5,548 nt of DNA from Burkholderiaceae bacterium. Its GTDB lineage: Bacteria; Pseudomonadota; Gammaproteobacteria; Burkholderiales; Burkholderiaceae_F. The stretch lies in the NCBI GenBank assembly GCA_013813185.1, contig JACCSD010000354.1:1-5548 (forward strand), read 5' to 3'. A program made the translations under genes and the position numbers. The notes under the pieces are model-generated. The model saw only the letters and a program-made list of their open reading frames with translations. It was not told the DNA's origin and ran no database searches. Of this stretch, positions 1 to 5,548 are shown piece after piece (positions within the stretch are counted from its first letter, which is position 1; each line of letters opens with the position of its first letter).

Positions 1-2
1 AG

Positions 3-392
3 CCGGCTATCTACGGTAGCCAGACGTTGACCGACATCGAAAACGAGCTTGCCCCGATCGCGCAGCGGAAAAATGCGCAGGTCGTGTTCTTTCAAACGAA
101 TCATGAAGGCGCGCTGATCGACCGCGTCCATCTGGCGCGTACCGATGGCACCGATTTCATCATCATCAACGCCGGCGCGTTAACGCACACGAGCATTGCT
201 CTGCGAGACGCACTGGCTGCTGTGTCTGTGCGCTTCGTCGAGGTGCACTTGTCCAACCTGCACCGGCGCGAAAAGTTTCGGCATCGGTCCTATCTCAGCG
301 AGCTGGCGGTGGGAACGATCGTCGGGCTCGGTGCAGCGGGATATCGATACGCGCTCGATTTTGCGCTCGGCACAGCAGCGCCCACGTCCTGA
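3..392 (+). CDS. aroQ: Type II 3-dehydroquinate dehydratase, 5'-truncated
   Basis: This enzyme dehydrates 3-dehydroquinate to 3-dehydroshikimate, the third step of the cytoplasmic shikimate pathway; the type II form works as a dodecamer. The reading frame is open from the window edge and 129 residues are visible, beginning PAIYGSQTL. Compared with the usual 145-150 residues, about 18-20 N-terminal residues lie upstream. The TTG at 27 is an internal leucine codon, not the start. Numbered from the first visible residue, the signatures are the catalytic tyrosine in IYG (Y4), QTNHEG (31-36), NAGALTHTS (56-64, with N56 and H62), the EVH motif (E80 and catalytic H82) and the substrate-binding arginine in FRHRSY (R93). 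The spacing of N56, H62, E80, H82 and R93 matches the M. tuberculosis enzyme (N75, H81, E99, H101, R112). NAG replaces the commoner NPG but also occurs in the M. tuberculosis protein. It ends 12 bases before accB, so co-transcription is likely. Family assignment is secure. Confidence 0.95.
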   Translation, partial: PAIYGSQTLTDIENELAPIAQRKNAQVVFFQTNHEGALIDRVHLARTDGTDFIIINAGALTHTSIALRDALAAVSVRFVEVHLSNLHRREKFRHRSYLSELAVGTIVGLGAAGYRYALDFALGTAAPTS

Positions 393-404
393 GCCGGCGA
401 TCTG

Positions 405-857
405 ATGGATCTACGCAAGTTAAAAACGTTGATCGATCTGGTCGCGGATTCCGGCATAGCGGAGCTCGAGGTCACCGAGGGCGAAGATCGCGTACGCATT
501 GCGAAGTTCAGTCCCGCGCCGACGGCGCCTGCTGCGGGTACGACGGTGGCGATTCCGGCAGCCACGTCAGTGCCTCCGAATGGACTAACGGCGGCAGTTC
601 CCGCGCTGCCGCCGGAGGCCGAGGGGCACGCCGTCAAGTCACCCATGGTGGGCACGTTCTATCGCTCCCCCAGCCCAGGGGCTGCGTCATTCATCGAGCT
701 CGGCCAGGTAGTAAAGCCGGGCGATACGCTGTGCATCATCGAAGCGATGAAGTTGCTGAACGAAATCGAGGCGGAGGTCGGCGGCAAGGTCAAGGAAATC
801 CTCGTCGAGAACGGGCAGCCGGTGGAATACGGCCAGCCGCTGTTCATCATTGAATAA
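405..857 (+). CDS. accB: Biotin carboxyl carrier protein of acetyl-CoA carboxylase
   Basis: AccB carries the biotin that shuttles carboxylate from biotin carboxylase to the carboxyltransferase (AccAD) during malonyl-CoA synthesis in the cytoplasm. The 150-residue product has the standard three-part layout. Residues 1-35 are a charged N-terminal segment (MDLRKLKTLIDLV...), about 36-72 are a flexible Ala/Pro-rich linker, and about 75-150 are the biotinyl domain beginning VKSPMVGTFYRSP. The biotinylated lysine is K116 within IIEAMKLLNEIEAE. The insertion PSPGAASFIELG (about 89-100) corresponds to the 'thumb' that marks true acetyl-CoA carboxylase BCCPs, in contrast to decarboxylase or pyruvate carboxylase biotinyl domains. 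The residues after the lysine are LL where E. coli has MM, a common variant. The ATG at 405 gives the conserved N-terminus. No clear Shine-Dalgarno sequence precedes it, so translation may be coupled to aroQ 12 bases upstream. BirA would be the modifying ligase, encoded elsewhere. Confidence 0.97.
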   Translation: MDLRKLKTLIDLVADSGIAELEVTEGEDRVRIAKFSPAPTAPAAGTTVAIPAATSVPPNGLTAAVPALPPEAEGHAVKSPMVGTFYRSPSPGAASFIELGQVVKPGDTLCIIEAMKLLNEIEAEVGGKVKEILVENGQPVEYGQPLFIIE

Positions 858-907
858 GACCTCCGACTCACATTCCGTGGCGCTGCGCCGCGGGCTTCAC
901 TTCGACC

Positions 908-2260
908 ATGTTCAAAAAGATTCTGATCGCCAATCGCGGTGAGATCGCACTGCGGGTGCAGCGCGCTTGCCGTGAGATGGGCATCAGCACGGTGGTCGTC
1001 CATTCGGAAGCCGATACGGATGCAAAGTACGTAAAGCTCGCCGATGAATCGGTCTGCATCGGGCCCGCGCCGTCCAAAGACAGCTATCTGAACATTCCGG
1101 CCATAATCAGCGCCGCCGAAGTCACCGATGCGGAGGCGATTCATCCCGGCTACGGATTCCTCTCGGAAAACGCAGACTTTGCGGAGCGGGTCGAAAAAAG
1201 CGGCTTCTGCTTTATCGGTCCGCGACCCGACTCGATTCGCGCAATGGGCGACAAGGTGGCGGCGAAGCAGGCGATGGTCGCGGCCGGAGTACCGACCGTG
1301 CCCGGGTCGAACGGCGTGCTGCGCGAAGAGCCGCGCGAGATCGTCAAGATCGCGCGCGCGCTCGGCTACCCCGTCATCATCAAGGCCGCTGGAGGCGGTG
1401 GCGGGCGCGGCATGCGGGTCGTGCACACCGAAGCCGCGCTGCTGAACGCGGTCAATCTGACGCGCCAGGAAGCGAATTCTGCGTTCGGCAACCCCGCCGT
1501 CTACATGGAAAAATTCCTGGAAGACCCCCGCCATATCGAGTTCCAGGTGCTGGCCGATCAGCATCGCAATGCGGTGTGGCTAGGCGAGCGCGATTGTTCG
1601 ATGCAGCGGCGTCATCAAAAAGTGATCGAGGAGGCGCCTGCGCCTGGAATCAATCGCCGCGTCATCGACAAGATGGGGGACAAGGTGGTGGAGGCGTGCA
1701 AGAAGCTCAATTACCGAGGCGCCGGTACGTTCGAGTTTCTGTTCGAGGGCGGCGAGTTCTTCTTCATCGAAATGAACACGCGCGTGCAGGTCGAGCATCC
1801 GGTCACCGAGATGGTCACCGGCATCGACATCGTGCAGGAACAGATTCGAGTCGCTGCCGGCGAAAAGTTGCGCCGGCGCCAGCGCGATATCGTGCAAAAG
1901 GGGCACGCCATCGAATGCCGCATCAATGCCGAGGATCCCGAGCGATTCACGCCGTCGCCGGGACGCATCACGGCGTGGCATCCGCCGGGCGGCCCTGGCG
2001 TGCGCGTCGACTCTCACGCCTACACCGGCTACTTCGTTCCGCCGAACTACGACTCGATGATCGGCAAAGTGATCTGCTACGGCGATACGCGCAACCAGGC
2101 GCTGGCGCGGATGCGTATTGCGATGTCCGAGATGGTCGTGGAAGGCATCAAGACCAACATACCGCTGCATCGCGAGCTGCTGATCGACGAAAAGTTCGTG
2201 CTCGGCGGCACCAGCATTCATTATCTGGAAAAGAGGCTGGCAGCGCGTCACCTGGCCTAG
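908..2260 (+). CDS. accC: Biotin carboxylase subunit of acetyl-CoA carboxylase
   Basis: AccC uses ATP and bicarbonate to carboxylate the biotin on AccB, the first half-reaction of acetyl-CoA carboxylase. The 450-residue length is standard (E. coli has 449). Residues 1-about 114 form the N-terminal biotin carboxylase domain (MFKKILIANRGEIALR; HPGYGFLSENADFA at 79-92). About 115-330 form the ATP-grasp domain with the glycine-rich loop GGGGGRGM (162-169), and the rest is the C-terminal domain. Known active-site residues fall at exactly the E. coli positions: K116, K159, E201, H209, K238, E276, E288, N290, R292, E296 and R338. The ATG at 908 gives the canonical N-terminus. The 50-base gap after accB is the largest within the cluster and holds a short GC-rich hairpin but no recognisable promoter. 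The TAG stop lies 9 bases before prmA and in the same frame. A propionyl-CoA or pyruvate carboxylase subunit is unlikely given the length and the neighbouring accB. Confidence 0.98.
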   Translation: MFKKILIANRGEIALRVQRACREMGISTVVVHSEADTDAKYVKLADESVCIGPAPSKDSYLNIPAIISAAEVTDAEAIHPGYGFLSENADFAERVEKSGFCFIGPRPDSIRAMGDKVAAKQAMVAAGVPTVPGSNGVLREEPREIVKIARALGYPVIIKAAGGGGGRGMRVVHTEAALLNAVNLTRQEANSAFGNPAVYMEKFLEDPRHIEFQVLADQHRNAVWLGERDCSMQRRHQKVIEEAPAPGINRRVIDKMGDKVVEACKKLNYRGAGTFEFLFEGGEFFFIEMNTRVQVEHPVTEMVTGIDIVQEQIRVAAGEKLRRRQRDIVQKGHAIECRINAEDPERFTPSPGRITAWHPPGGPGVRVDSHAYTGYFVPPNYDSMIGKVICYGDTRNQALARMRIAMSEMVVEGIKTNIPLHRELLIDEKFVLGGTSIHYLEKRLAARHLA

Positions 2261-2269
2261 CGGACGATC

Positions 2270-3181
2270 GTGCTGGTTGAAATCACGCTGGCTGCCGATG
2301 ACCGTTCGGCCGAGGCCCTGGCCGACGCATTGCTTGAGCATGGTGCGCTCTCGGTGTCGATCGAAGACGCCAACGCCGGTACCGGCGCTGAAGAACCGCT
2401 GTACGGCGAACCGGGTTTTGCGCCCGAACGCCACGCGTGGGCACGAAGCCGGCTCCGCGTATTGGTGGAAGAAATGACCGCCGATGCGACGATAGAAACC
2501 GCTTGTGCCACGATGCAGATCACGCCTGCGGTCGAAGAGCGCGTGCCCGTTAGAGAGAATGACTGGGTGCGTGAGACGCAGTCGCAATTTGGTCCGACGC
2601 GCATCAGCGAGCGGTTGTGGATCGTTCCCAGCTGGCATCAGCCGCCGGACGAACACGCGGTGGTCGTGCGGCTCGACCCCGGCATTGCATTCGGTACCGG
2701 CACGCATCCGACAACGCGTCTGTGCCTTGCCTGGTTGGAGCAGACATTGCCGCCCGGGGCCAGCGTTCTTGACTACGGCTGCGGCTCGGGCATCCTTGCG
2801 ATCACCGCCGCCAAGCTCGGCGCCGGCACTGTCGTCGGCGTCGATATCGATCCGCAGGCGCTCGAGGCCGCGCGCTCGAACTCGCGATTGAACGGTGTCG
2901 ACGCCAGCTACACTGACTCGCACGGACTCAGTCAGAGTGCAACCACCTTCGGCGTCGTGCTTGCCAACATCCTTTCGAATCCGCTGAAATTGCTGGCCCC
3001 GGCACTGGTGGCCCGCGTCGCTCCGGGCGGTTTTCTGGTGCTGTCCGGAATTCTCGAACGGCAAACCGACGACGTCATCGCGGCGTTTACGCGCGCGCCT
3101 GCGTCGCTGCCGCTGGCTCCATGGCGCAGCGAGGACGGCTGGGTTTGCTTGGCCGGAACTCGTGCATTGATGGCGCACTAG
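2270..3181 (+). CDS. prmA: Ribosomal protein L11 methyltransferase
   Basis: PrmA is the cytoplasmic SAM-dependent enzyme that trimethylates ribosomal protein L11; in E. coli its loss is tolerated. The 303-residue product compares with 293 in E. coli. Residues 1-about 110 are the variable L11-recognition domain and linker. The catalytic domain follows, with the family signature DPGIAFGTGTHPTT (136-149), SAM-binding motif I VLDYGCGSG (166-174), an acidic motif II around VDID (191-194), and the NILSNPL motif (233-239) that stands where other N-methyltransferases have NPPY. The start is GTG at 2270: the accC stop lies in the same frame just upstream, leaving only CGG ACG ATC before the GTG, so no longer start is possible. 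No good Shine-Dalgarno sequence is visible, and re-initiation after accC is a reasonable inference. Its placement after accC is seen in other betaproteobacteria. The final coding bases almost touch the next gene. Confidence 0.95.
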   Translation: MLVEITLAADDRSAEALADALLEHGALSVSIEDANAGTGAEEPLYGEPGFAPERHAWARSRLRVLVEEMTADATIETACATMQITPAVEERVPVRENDWVRETQSQFGPTRISERLWIVPSWHQPPDEHAVVVRLDPGIAFGTGTHPTTRLCLAWLEQTLPPGASVLDYGCGSGILAITAAKLGAGTVVGVDIDPQALEAARSNSRLNGVDASYTDSHGLSQSATTFGVVLANILSNPLKLLAPALVARVAPGGFLVLSGILERQTDDVIAAFTRAPASLPLAPWRSEDGWVCLAGTRALMAH

Positions 3182-3183
3182 CC

Positions 3184-4353
3184 ATGGCGCTCGCAACCAA
3201 GTGCCCTCAATGCAGCGCGTTGTTTCGGGTCGTTGCAGACCAGCTGAAACTGCGCGGAGGTTTGGTTCGTTGCGGACAATGCCGCGCCGTATTCGATGCG
3301 ATCGGCAGCTTGACTTACGTCGACGATGCGGCACTGGCGCAGACCCGAACGATCACTGCGCTCACTAAACCGCTGCCTCCGCCGGCAGCGAGCTCGCGTG
3401 CGTCGCGAACCCAACCGACCGCACCCTCGCGCCGCGGGCCGCGCACGCGTCCGGCGCACGCCAACACCGGCCCCAGCAAACAGGCGCTAGGTCCCGCCAC
3501 GACGCTGCGCATCGCGCCAACGGCACCGGCAACGCTCGCCAACGTGTCATTACGCCGCTCGGCGCCTTTGCCGGCAGCGATATCCGACCGGAAGGAGCGT
3601 GCAGGCGACGATGAGAAGCGCCATTCGCGATCGAAACGAGAGCGCGCAGTGCAGGAAGAGGCCGAAGCGGTCCTCGGCGTTCCGACACTGATTGCGCCGG
3701 GCGGGCGTGAACGGGTCGACGCCTCATCCATTGTCGATGGCATCGAAGTGATCGAGCTGGCGGCATTGCCGGCAGAAACCGAGGCGCGCCCCTCGCTGTC
3801 CACCCGCGCACCCGCCGCTGAAGAGGAGCCGGAGTTCATTCGCTCTGACCGCTCGCGTGTGCGGCGCGGCTTTTCGATCATCTTCGGCGGCGGCTCGGTG
3901 CTGCTGGCCGCTTTGATCGCGGTGCAGCTCGCCATTATTTTTCGCTCCGAGCTGCTCGCACGGGTTCCGCAGGCGCGCGACGCACTGGTGCAACTGTGTG
4001 CGGTGTTCGGATGCGCCGTGGGTTGGCCCACTCAGGTCGATCAGTTGGCGGTCATCGGCAGCGAGCTGCAGACGATCCCCGGCACCGACGTGCTTGAGCT
4101 CACCGCGGTCGTACGAAACCGGGCAGGATTCAGGCAGGCGCTGCCCGCGGTCGAGGTCACGCTGACCGACTCGCTTAACCGGCCGATCGCGCGCAAGGTG
4201 TTTACGCCGGCCGATTATCTTGCCGCTGCCGGTGAGCCGTCGTCGCGCATTGAAGACGGCCTGGGAAGCGGCAGCGACTACACGATCCGTTTGTTCTTCG
4301 AGGCCCGCGGAGTGCAGGCCGCCGGATTTCTCGTCTATCCGTTTTTCATCTAG
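3184..4353 (+). CDS. Zinc-ribbon and DUF3426 single-pass membrane protein, function unknown
   Basis: This 389-residue protein has three visible parts. Residues 5-38 are an MJ0042-type zinc ribbon with two CxxC knuckles (C7/C10 and C30/C33). Residues about 60-225 are a low-complexity linker rich in Ala, Pro and Arg that becomes acidic near EEEPEF. One hydrophobic helix (about 231-253) follows the basic stretch RSDRSRVRR, and the C-terminal DUF3426-type domain is about 265-389, with C272 and C277 in LCAVFGC. The positive charges before the helix predict a cytoplasmic zinc ribbon and a periplasmic C-terminal domain; there is no signal peptide. The family has no established biochemical role that I know of. 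The ATG at 3184, two bases after the prmA stop, gives the conserved MALATKCPQC start. An in-frame ATG at 3121 would overlap prmA by about 60 bases and add unconserved residues. The tiny gap suggests translational coupling to prmA. Domain call is firm; function is open. Confidence 0.9.
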   Translation: MALATKCPQCSALFRVVADQLKLRGGLVRCGQCRAVFDAIGSLTYVDDAALAQTRTITALTKPLPPPAASSRASRTQPTAPSRRGPRTRPAHANTGPSKQALGPATTLRIAPTAPATLANVSLRRSAPLPAAISDRKERAGDDEKRHSRSKRERAVQEEAEAVLGVPTLIAPGGRERVDASSIVDGIEVIELAALPAETEARPSLSTRAPAAEEEPEFIRSDRSRVRRGFSIIFGGGSVLLAALIAVQLAIIFRSELLARVPQARDALVQLCAVFGCAVGWPTQVDQLAVIGSELQTIPGTDVLELTAVVRNRAGFRQALPAVEVTLTDSLNRPIARKVFTPADYLAAAGEPSSRIEDGLGSGSDYTIRLFFEARGVQAAGFLVYPFFI

Positions 4354-4386
4354 ACGCTTTCTTACTTCTCAAAAGCAAGCACCGCC

Positions 4387-5322
4387 GTGAGCATATTGAT
4401 CTGTGGTTCGATCGCGTACGACTCGATCATGGTCTTCCCCGGCCGCTTTGCCGATCACATCCTGCCGCATCAGGTACACATCCTCAACGTTGCCTTCCTC
4501 GTTCCAAAACTGAGGCGCGAATTCGGCGGATGTGCCGGCAATATTGCCTACAACGTCAAGCTGCTCGGCGGGCAAGCGTGGCCGATGGCGACGATCGGCG
4601 ACGACGCGCAACCGTACGCGGACCGACTCGATCGGCTGCAGATCAGCCAGCGCTTCGTGCGCCGAGTCGAAGGCAGCTTCACCGCGCAGGCGTTCATAAC
4701 CACCGACGCCGACAACAACCAGATCACCGCGTTTCACCCGGGTGCAATGTCCGATTCGCATCTCAACCACATTCCGAACGACGGCTCGATCAAGCTCGGC
4801 ATCGTGGCGCCCGACGGCCGCGACGGCATGCTGCAGCACGCCGAGCAATTCGCCGAACACGGCATCCCCTTTGTGTTCGACCCCGGTCAAGGCTTGCCTA
4901 TGTTTTCCGGCGAGGAGCTGCGTTGGTTTATCGATCGTGCGAGCTATGTAGCGGTCAATGACTACGAGGCCCAAATGCTCAGCGATCGCACGCAGCTCAC
5001 GCTGTCAGAGCTGTCGCGCAAAGTAAGCGCGCTGGTGGTTACGCATGGTGCAGCCGGATCGCAGATTCACACCGACGGCAAGGTCCTGGAGATTCCTGTT
5101 GCCCCGGTCCGCGACCCAGTTGACCCGACAGGGTGCGGCGACGCCTATCGCGCCGGGCTGCTGGTCGGCATCACGCGAGAAATGGACTGGGAAACCATCG
5201 GCAAGCTGGCGGCAACGATGGGCTCGATAAAGATCGAACACTCCGGCGGGCAAAATCACACGGCCGATCGTGAATCGATTGCCGACAGGTTCAACGAAGC
5301 GTTCGGATACAGGCCGTGGTGA
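4387..5322 (+). CDS. PfkB-family carbohydrate/nucleoside kinase (adenosine kinase-like)
   Basis: This is a cytoplasmic ribokinase-fold kinase that transfers phosphate from ATP to a sugar or nucleoside hydroxyl. The 311-residue product starts MSILICGSIAYDSIMVF, the N-terminal strand and substrate-binding Asp of the family. It has the PfkB signature-1 region FGGCAGNIAYN (46-56), FDPGQG (164-169), NDYEAQML (191-198), VTHGAAGS (218-225) and the ATP/anion-hole signature DPTGCGDAYRAGLL (246-259) with catalytic base D252. Betaproteobacterial homologues at this locus are usually annotated adenosine kinase, but the substrate cannot be read from the sequence; ribokinase or another sugar kinase remains possible. 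The start is GTG at 4387: the preceding gene's stop lies in the same frame 33 bases upstream and no ATG intervenes, and the GTG yields the family N-terminus. No clear ribosome binding site precedes it. Its TGA overlaps the ATG of a downstream basic ORF. Confidence 0.9.
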   Translation: MSILICGSIAYDSIMVFPGRFADHILPHQVHILNVAFLVPKLRREFGGCAGNIAYNVKLLGGQAWPMATIGDDAQPYADRLDRLQISQRFVRRVEGSFTAQAFITTDADNNQITAFHPGAMSDSHLNHIPNDGSIKLGIVAPDGRDGMLQHAEQFAEHGIPFVFDPGQGLPMFSGEELRWFIDRASYVAVNDYEAQMLSDRTQLTLSELSRKVSALVVTHGAAGSQIHTDGKVLEIPVAPVRDPVDPTGCGDAYRAGLLVGITREMDWETIGKLAATMGSIKIEHSGGQNHTADRESIADRFNEAFGYRPW

Positions 5323-5548
5323 TGAACTCGGCAAGGAGGGGTCAAGCAATTAGTAGTTGTCGTAGTGCGGCAGGCGGCTCGCGCAGCAGCGGCTGGCGCA
5401 GCATCGCTGCCTACAGGAAGAAAATTCCTCACGCAGCAGCGGCTGGCGCAGCGGCGCCGCCAAAGGCGTCGGCCACTAAAGTGGCAACCACTGCGGTACT
5501 CGCCAGGCCGGCGCGAAAAAAGGCTAAAGCGTTTTTTCGCTTAAAGGC
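5322..5548 (+). CDS. Possible Ala/Arg/Lys-rich basic protein, 3'-truncated by the window end
   Basis: An open frame begins at an ATG whose A is the last base of the kinase stop (TGATG), and it contains no stop through the window edge, giving 75 complete codons. The predicted peptide starts MNSARRGQAISSCRS and ends ARKKAKAFFRLK. I count 17 Arg or Lys residues and no Asp or Glu, with an Ala-rich middle (HAAAAGAAAPPKAS at 37-50). This composition resembles the Ala/Lys-rich histone H1-like proteins of betaproteobacteria, but there is no regular KKAAxK repeat and no family motif, so that is only a guess. Against a real gene are the out-of-phase internal DNA repeat, an inverted repeat near the end that could be a terminator, and a competing basic frame (GTG 5365 to TAA 5544). 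GC-rich non-coding DNA can also yield such a composition. I do not recognise it; treat it as tentative. Confidence 0.3.
   Translation, partial: MNSARRGQAISSCRSAAGGSRSSGWRSIAAYRKKIPHAAAAGAAAPPKASATKVATTAVLARPARKKAKAFFRLK
5334..5341 (+). promoter_or_regulatory. Strong Shine-Dalgarno-like sequence without a normal start codon
   Basis: AGGAGGGG here is the best match to the anti-Shine-Dalgarno sequence that I noted in the window. No ATG, GTG or TTG lies 5-10 bases downstream. The nearest are a TTG at 5357 followed almost at once by a stop, and a GTG at 5365, which is too far. ATT at 5349 has good spacing and is in frame with the ORF from 5322, but ATT starts are very rare. It may be chance or a relic. 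Confidence 0.3.
5378..5402. repeat. 25-base direct repeat, copy 1
   Basis: This segment recurs at 5428-5452 with one mismatch (CTCG versus CTCA at the start) and 21 identical bases in a row thereafter. Weak similarity continues about nine bases past the end. The period is 50 bases, so the two copies are read in different frames. Confidence 0.85.
5428..5452. repeat. 25-base direct repeat, copy 2
   Basis: This is the second copy of the repeat at 5378-5402. In the frame from 5322 it encodes the Ala-rich PHAAAAGAA segment, whereas copy 1 in the same frame encodes SRSSGWRS. It runs directly into a perfect ten-base palindrome, GCGGCGCCGC at 5451-5460. Confidence 0.85.
5513..5540. terminator. 28-base inverted repeat, possible bidirectional terminator
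   Basis: The arms GCGAAAAAA (5513-5521) and TTTTTTCGC (5532-5540) are perfectly complementary. Inside them lie a G-G mismatch, two further G-C pairs and a TAAA loop. The A-run and T-run placement suits an intrinsic terminator working in either direction about 190 bases after the kinase gene. However, the GC core is very short, the T-run is itself in the stem, and no U-tract follows beyond CGC, so a terminator role is only possible. Confidence 0.35.

Noticed and set aside
27..392. TTG at 27 as the aroQ start
   Set aside because: The frame is open upstream and encodes PAIYGSQT, including the catalytic tyrosine, so the gene is truncated by the window edge.
877..891. A GC-rich hairpin in the accB-accC gap as a terminator or attenuator
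   Set aside because: The stem is only about six pairs including a G-T wobble with a three-base loop, there is no T-run, and accB and accC are expected to be co-expressed.
659..1564. A 301-codon open frame on the - strand opposite accB and accC
   Set aside because: It has no recognisable motif and lies fully opposite well-conserved coding sequence; GC-rich genomes give many such open frames.
3121..3183. A longer start for the zinc-ribbon protein at the ATG at 3121
   Set aside because: It would overlap the end of prmA and add an unconserved stretch before the canonical MALATKCPQC start at 3184.
1580..3334. A 584-codon open frame on the - strand spanning accC and prmA
   Set aside because: It is antisense to two intact conserved genes, has no recognisable domain, and is Arg/His-rich as expected from the complement of GC-rich codons.
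5451..5460. A ten-base palindrome, GCGGCGCCGC, as an operator
   Set aside because: Short self-complementary GC runs are expected by chance in this composition and no promoter is visible nearby.
5365..5544. A competing 59-residue Arg-rich frame from GTG 5365 to TAA 5544
   Set aside because: It has no ribosome-binding site at proper spacing and no recognisable motif; at most it may represent a frameshifted part of the same tail region.

Overview
This is a high-GC window of ordinary chromosomal housekeeping genes from a proteobacterium, most likely a betaproteobacterium. The assignment rests on the gene order aroQ-accB-accC-prmA, followed by a zinc-ribbon/DUF3426 membrane protein and a PfkB-family kinase of the type often annotated as adenosine kinase. 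As far as I recall, this arrangement is characteristic of Betaproteobacteria. I cannot name the genus.

Layout: every recognisable gene is on the + strand and tightly packed. A 5'-truncated aroQ (type II 3-dehydroquinate dehydratase) runs to 392. It is followed by accB (405-857, biotin carboxyl carrier protein), accC (908-2260, biotin carboxylase), prmA (2270-3181, ribosomal protein L11 methyltransferase), a zinc-ribbon/DUF3426 protein (3184-4353) and a PfkB-family kinase (4387-5322). Gaps are 12, 50, 9, 2 and 33 bases, so one transcript is likely. No promoter is visible inside the cluster; it would lie upstream of the window. None of the six genes with visible catalytic or structural signatures shows a missing key residue or a frameshift, and AccC aligns with E. 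coli numbering at every active-site position checked.

Functionally, AccB and AccC are the carrier and biotin-carboxylase halves of acetyl-CoA carboxylase, which makes malonyl-CoA for fatty acid synthesis; accA and accD must lie elsewhere. AroQ belongs to the shikimate pathway, PrmA modifies the ribosome, and the kinase probably acts on a nucleoside or sugar. The set is a conserved neighbourhood and not a single pathway.

The only unexplained stretch is the last 226 bases (5323-5548). It holds an open frame whose ATG overlaps the kinase stop codon and which runs off the window end; it encodes a very basic, Ala-rich sequence with no acidic residue. It also holds a 25-base direct repeat at 50-base spacing, the only strong Shine-Dalgarno-like sequence noted in the window (with no normal start codon at the right distance), and a 28-base inverted repeat. 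I see no mobile element, CRISPR array, tRNA, rRNA or obvious new system; the tail is the only place worth real follow-up.
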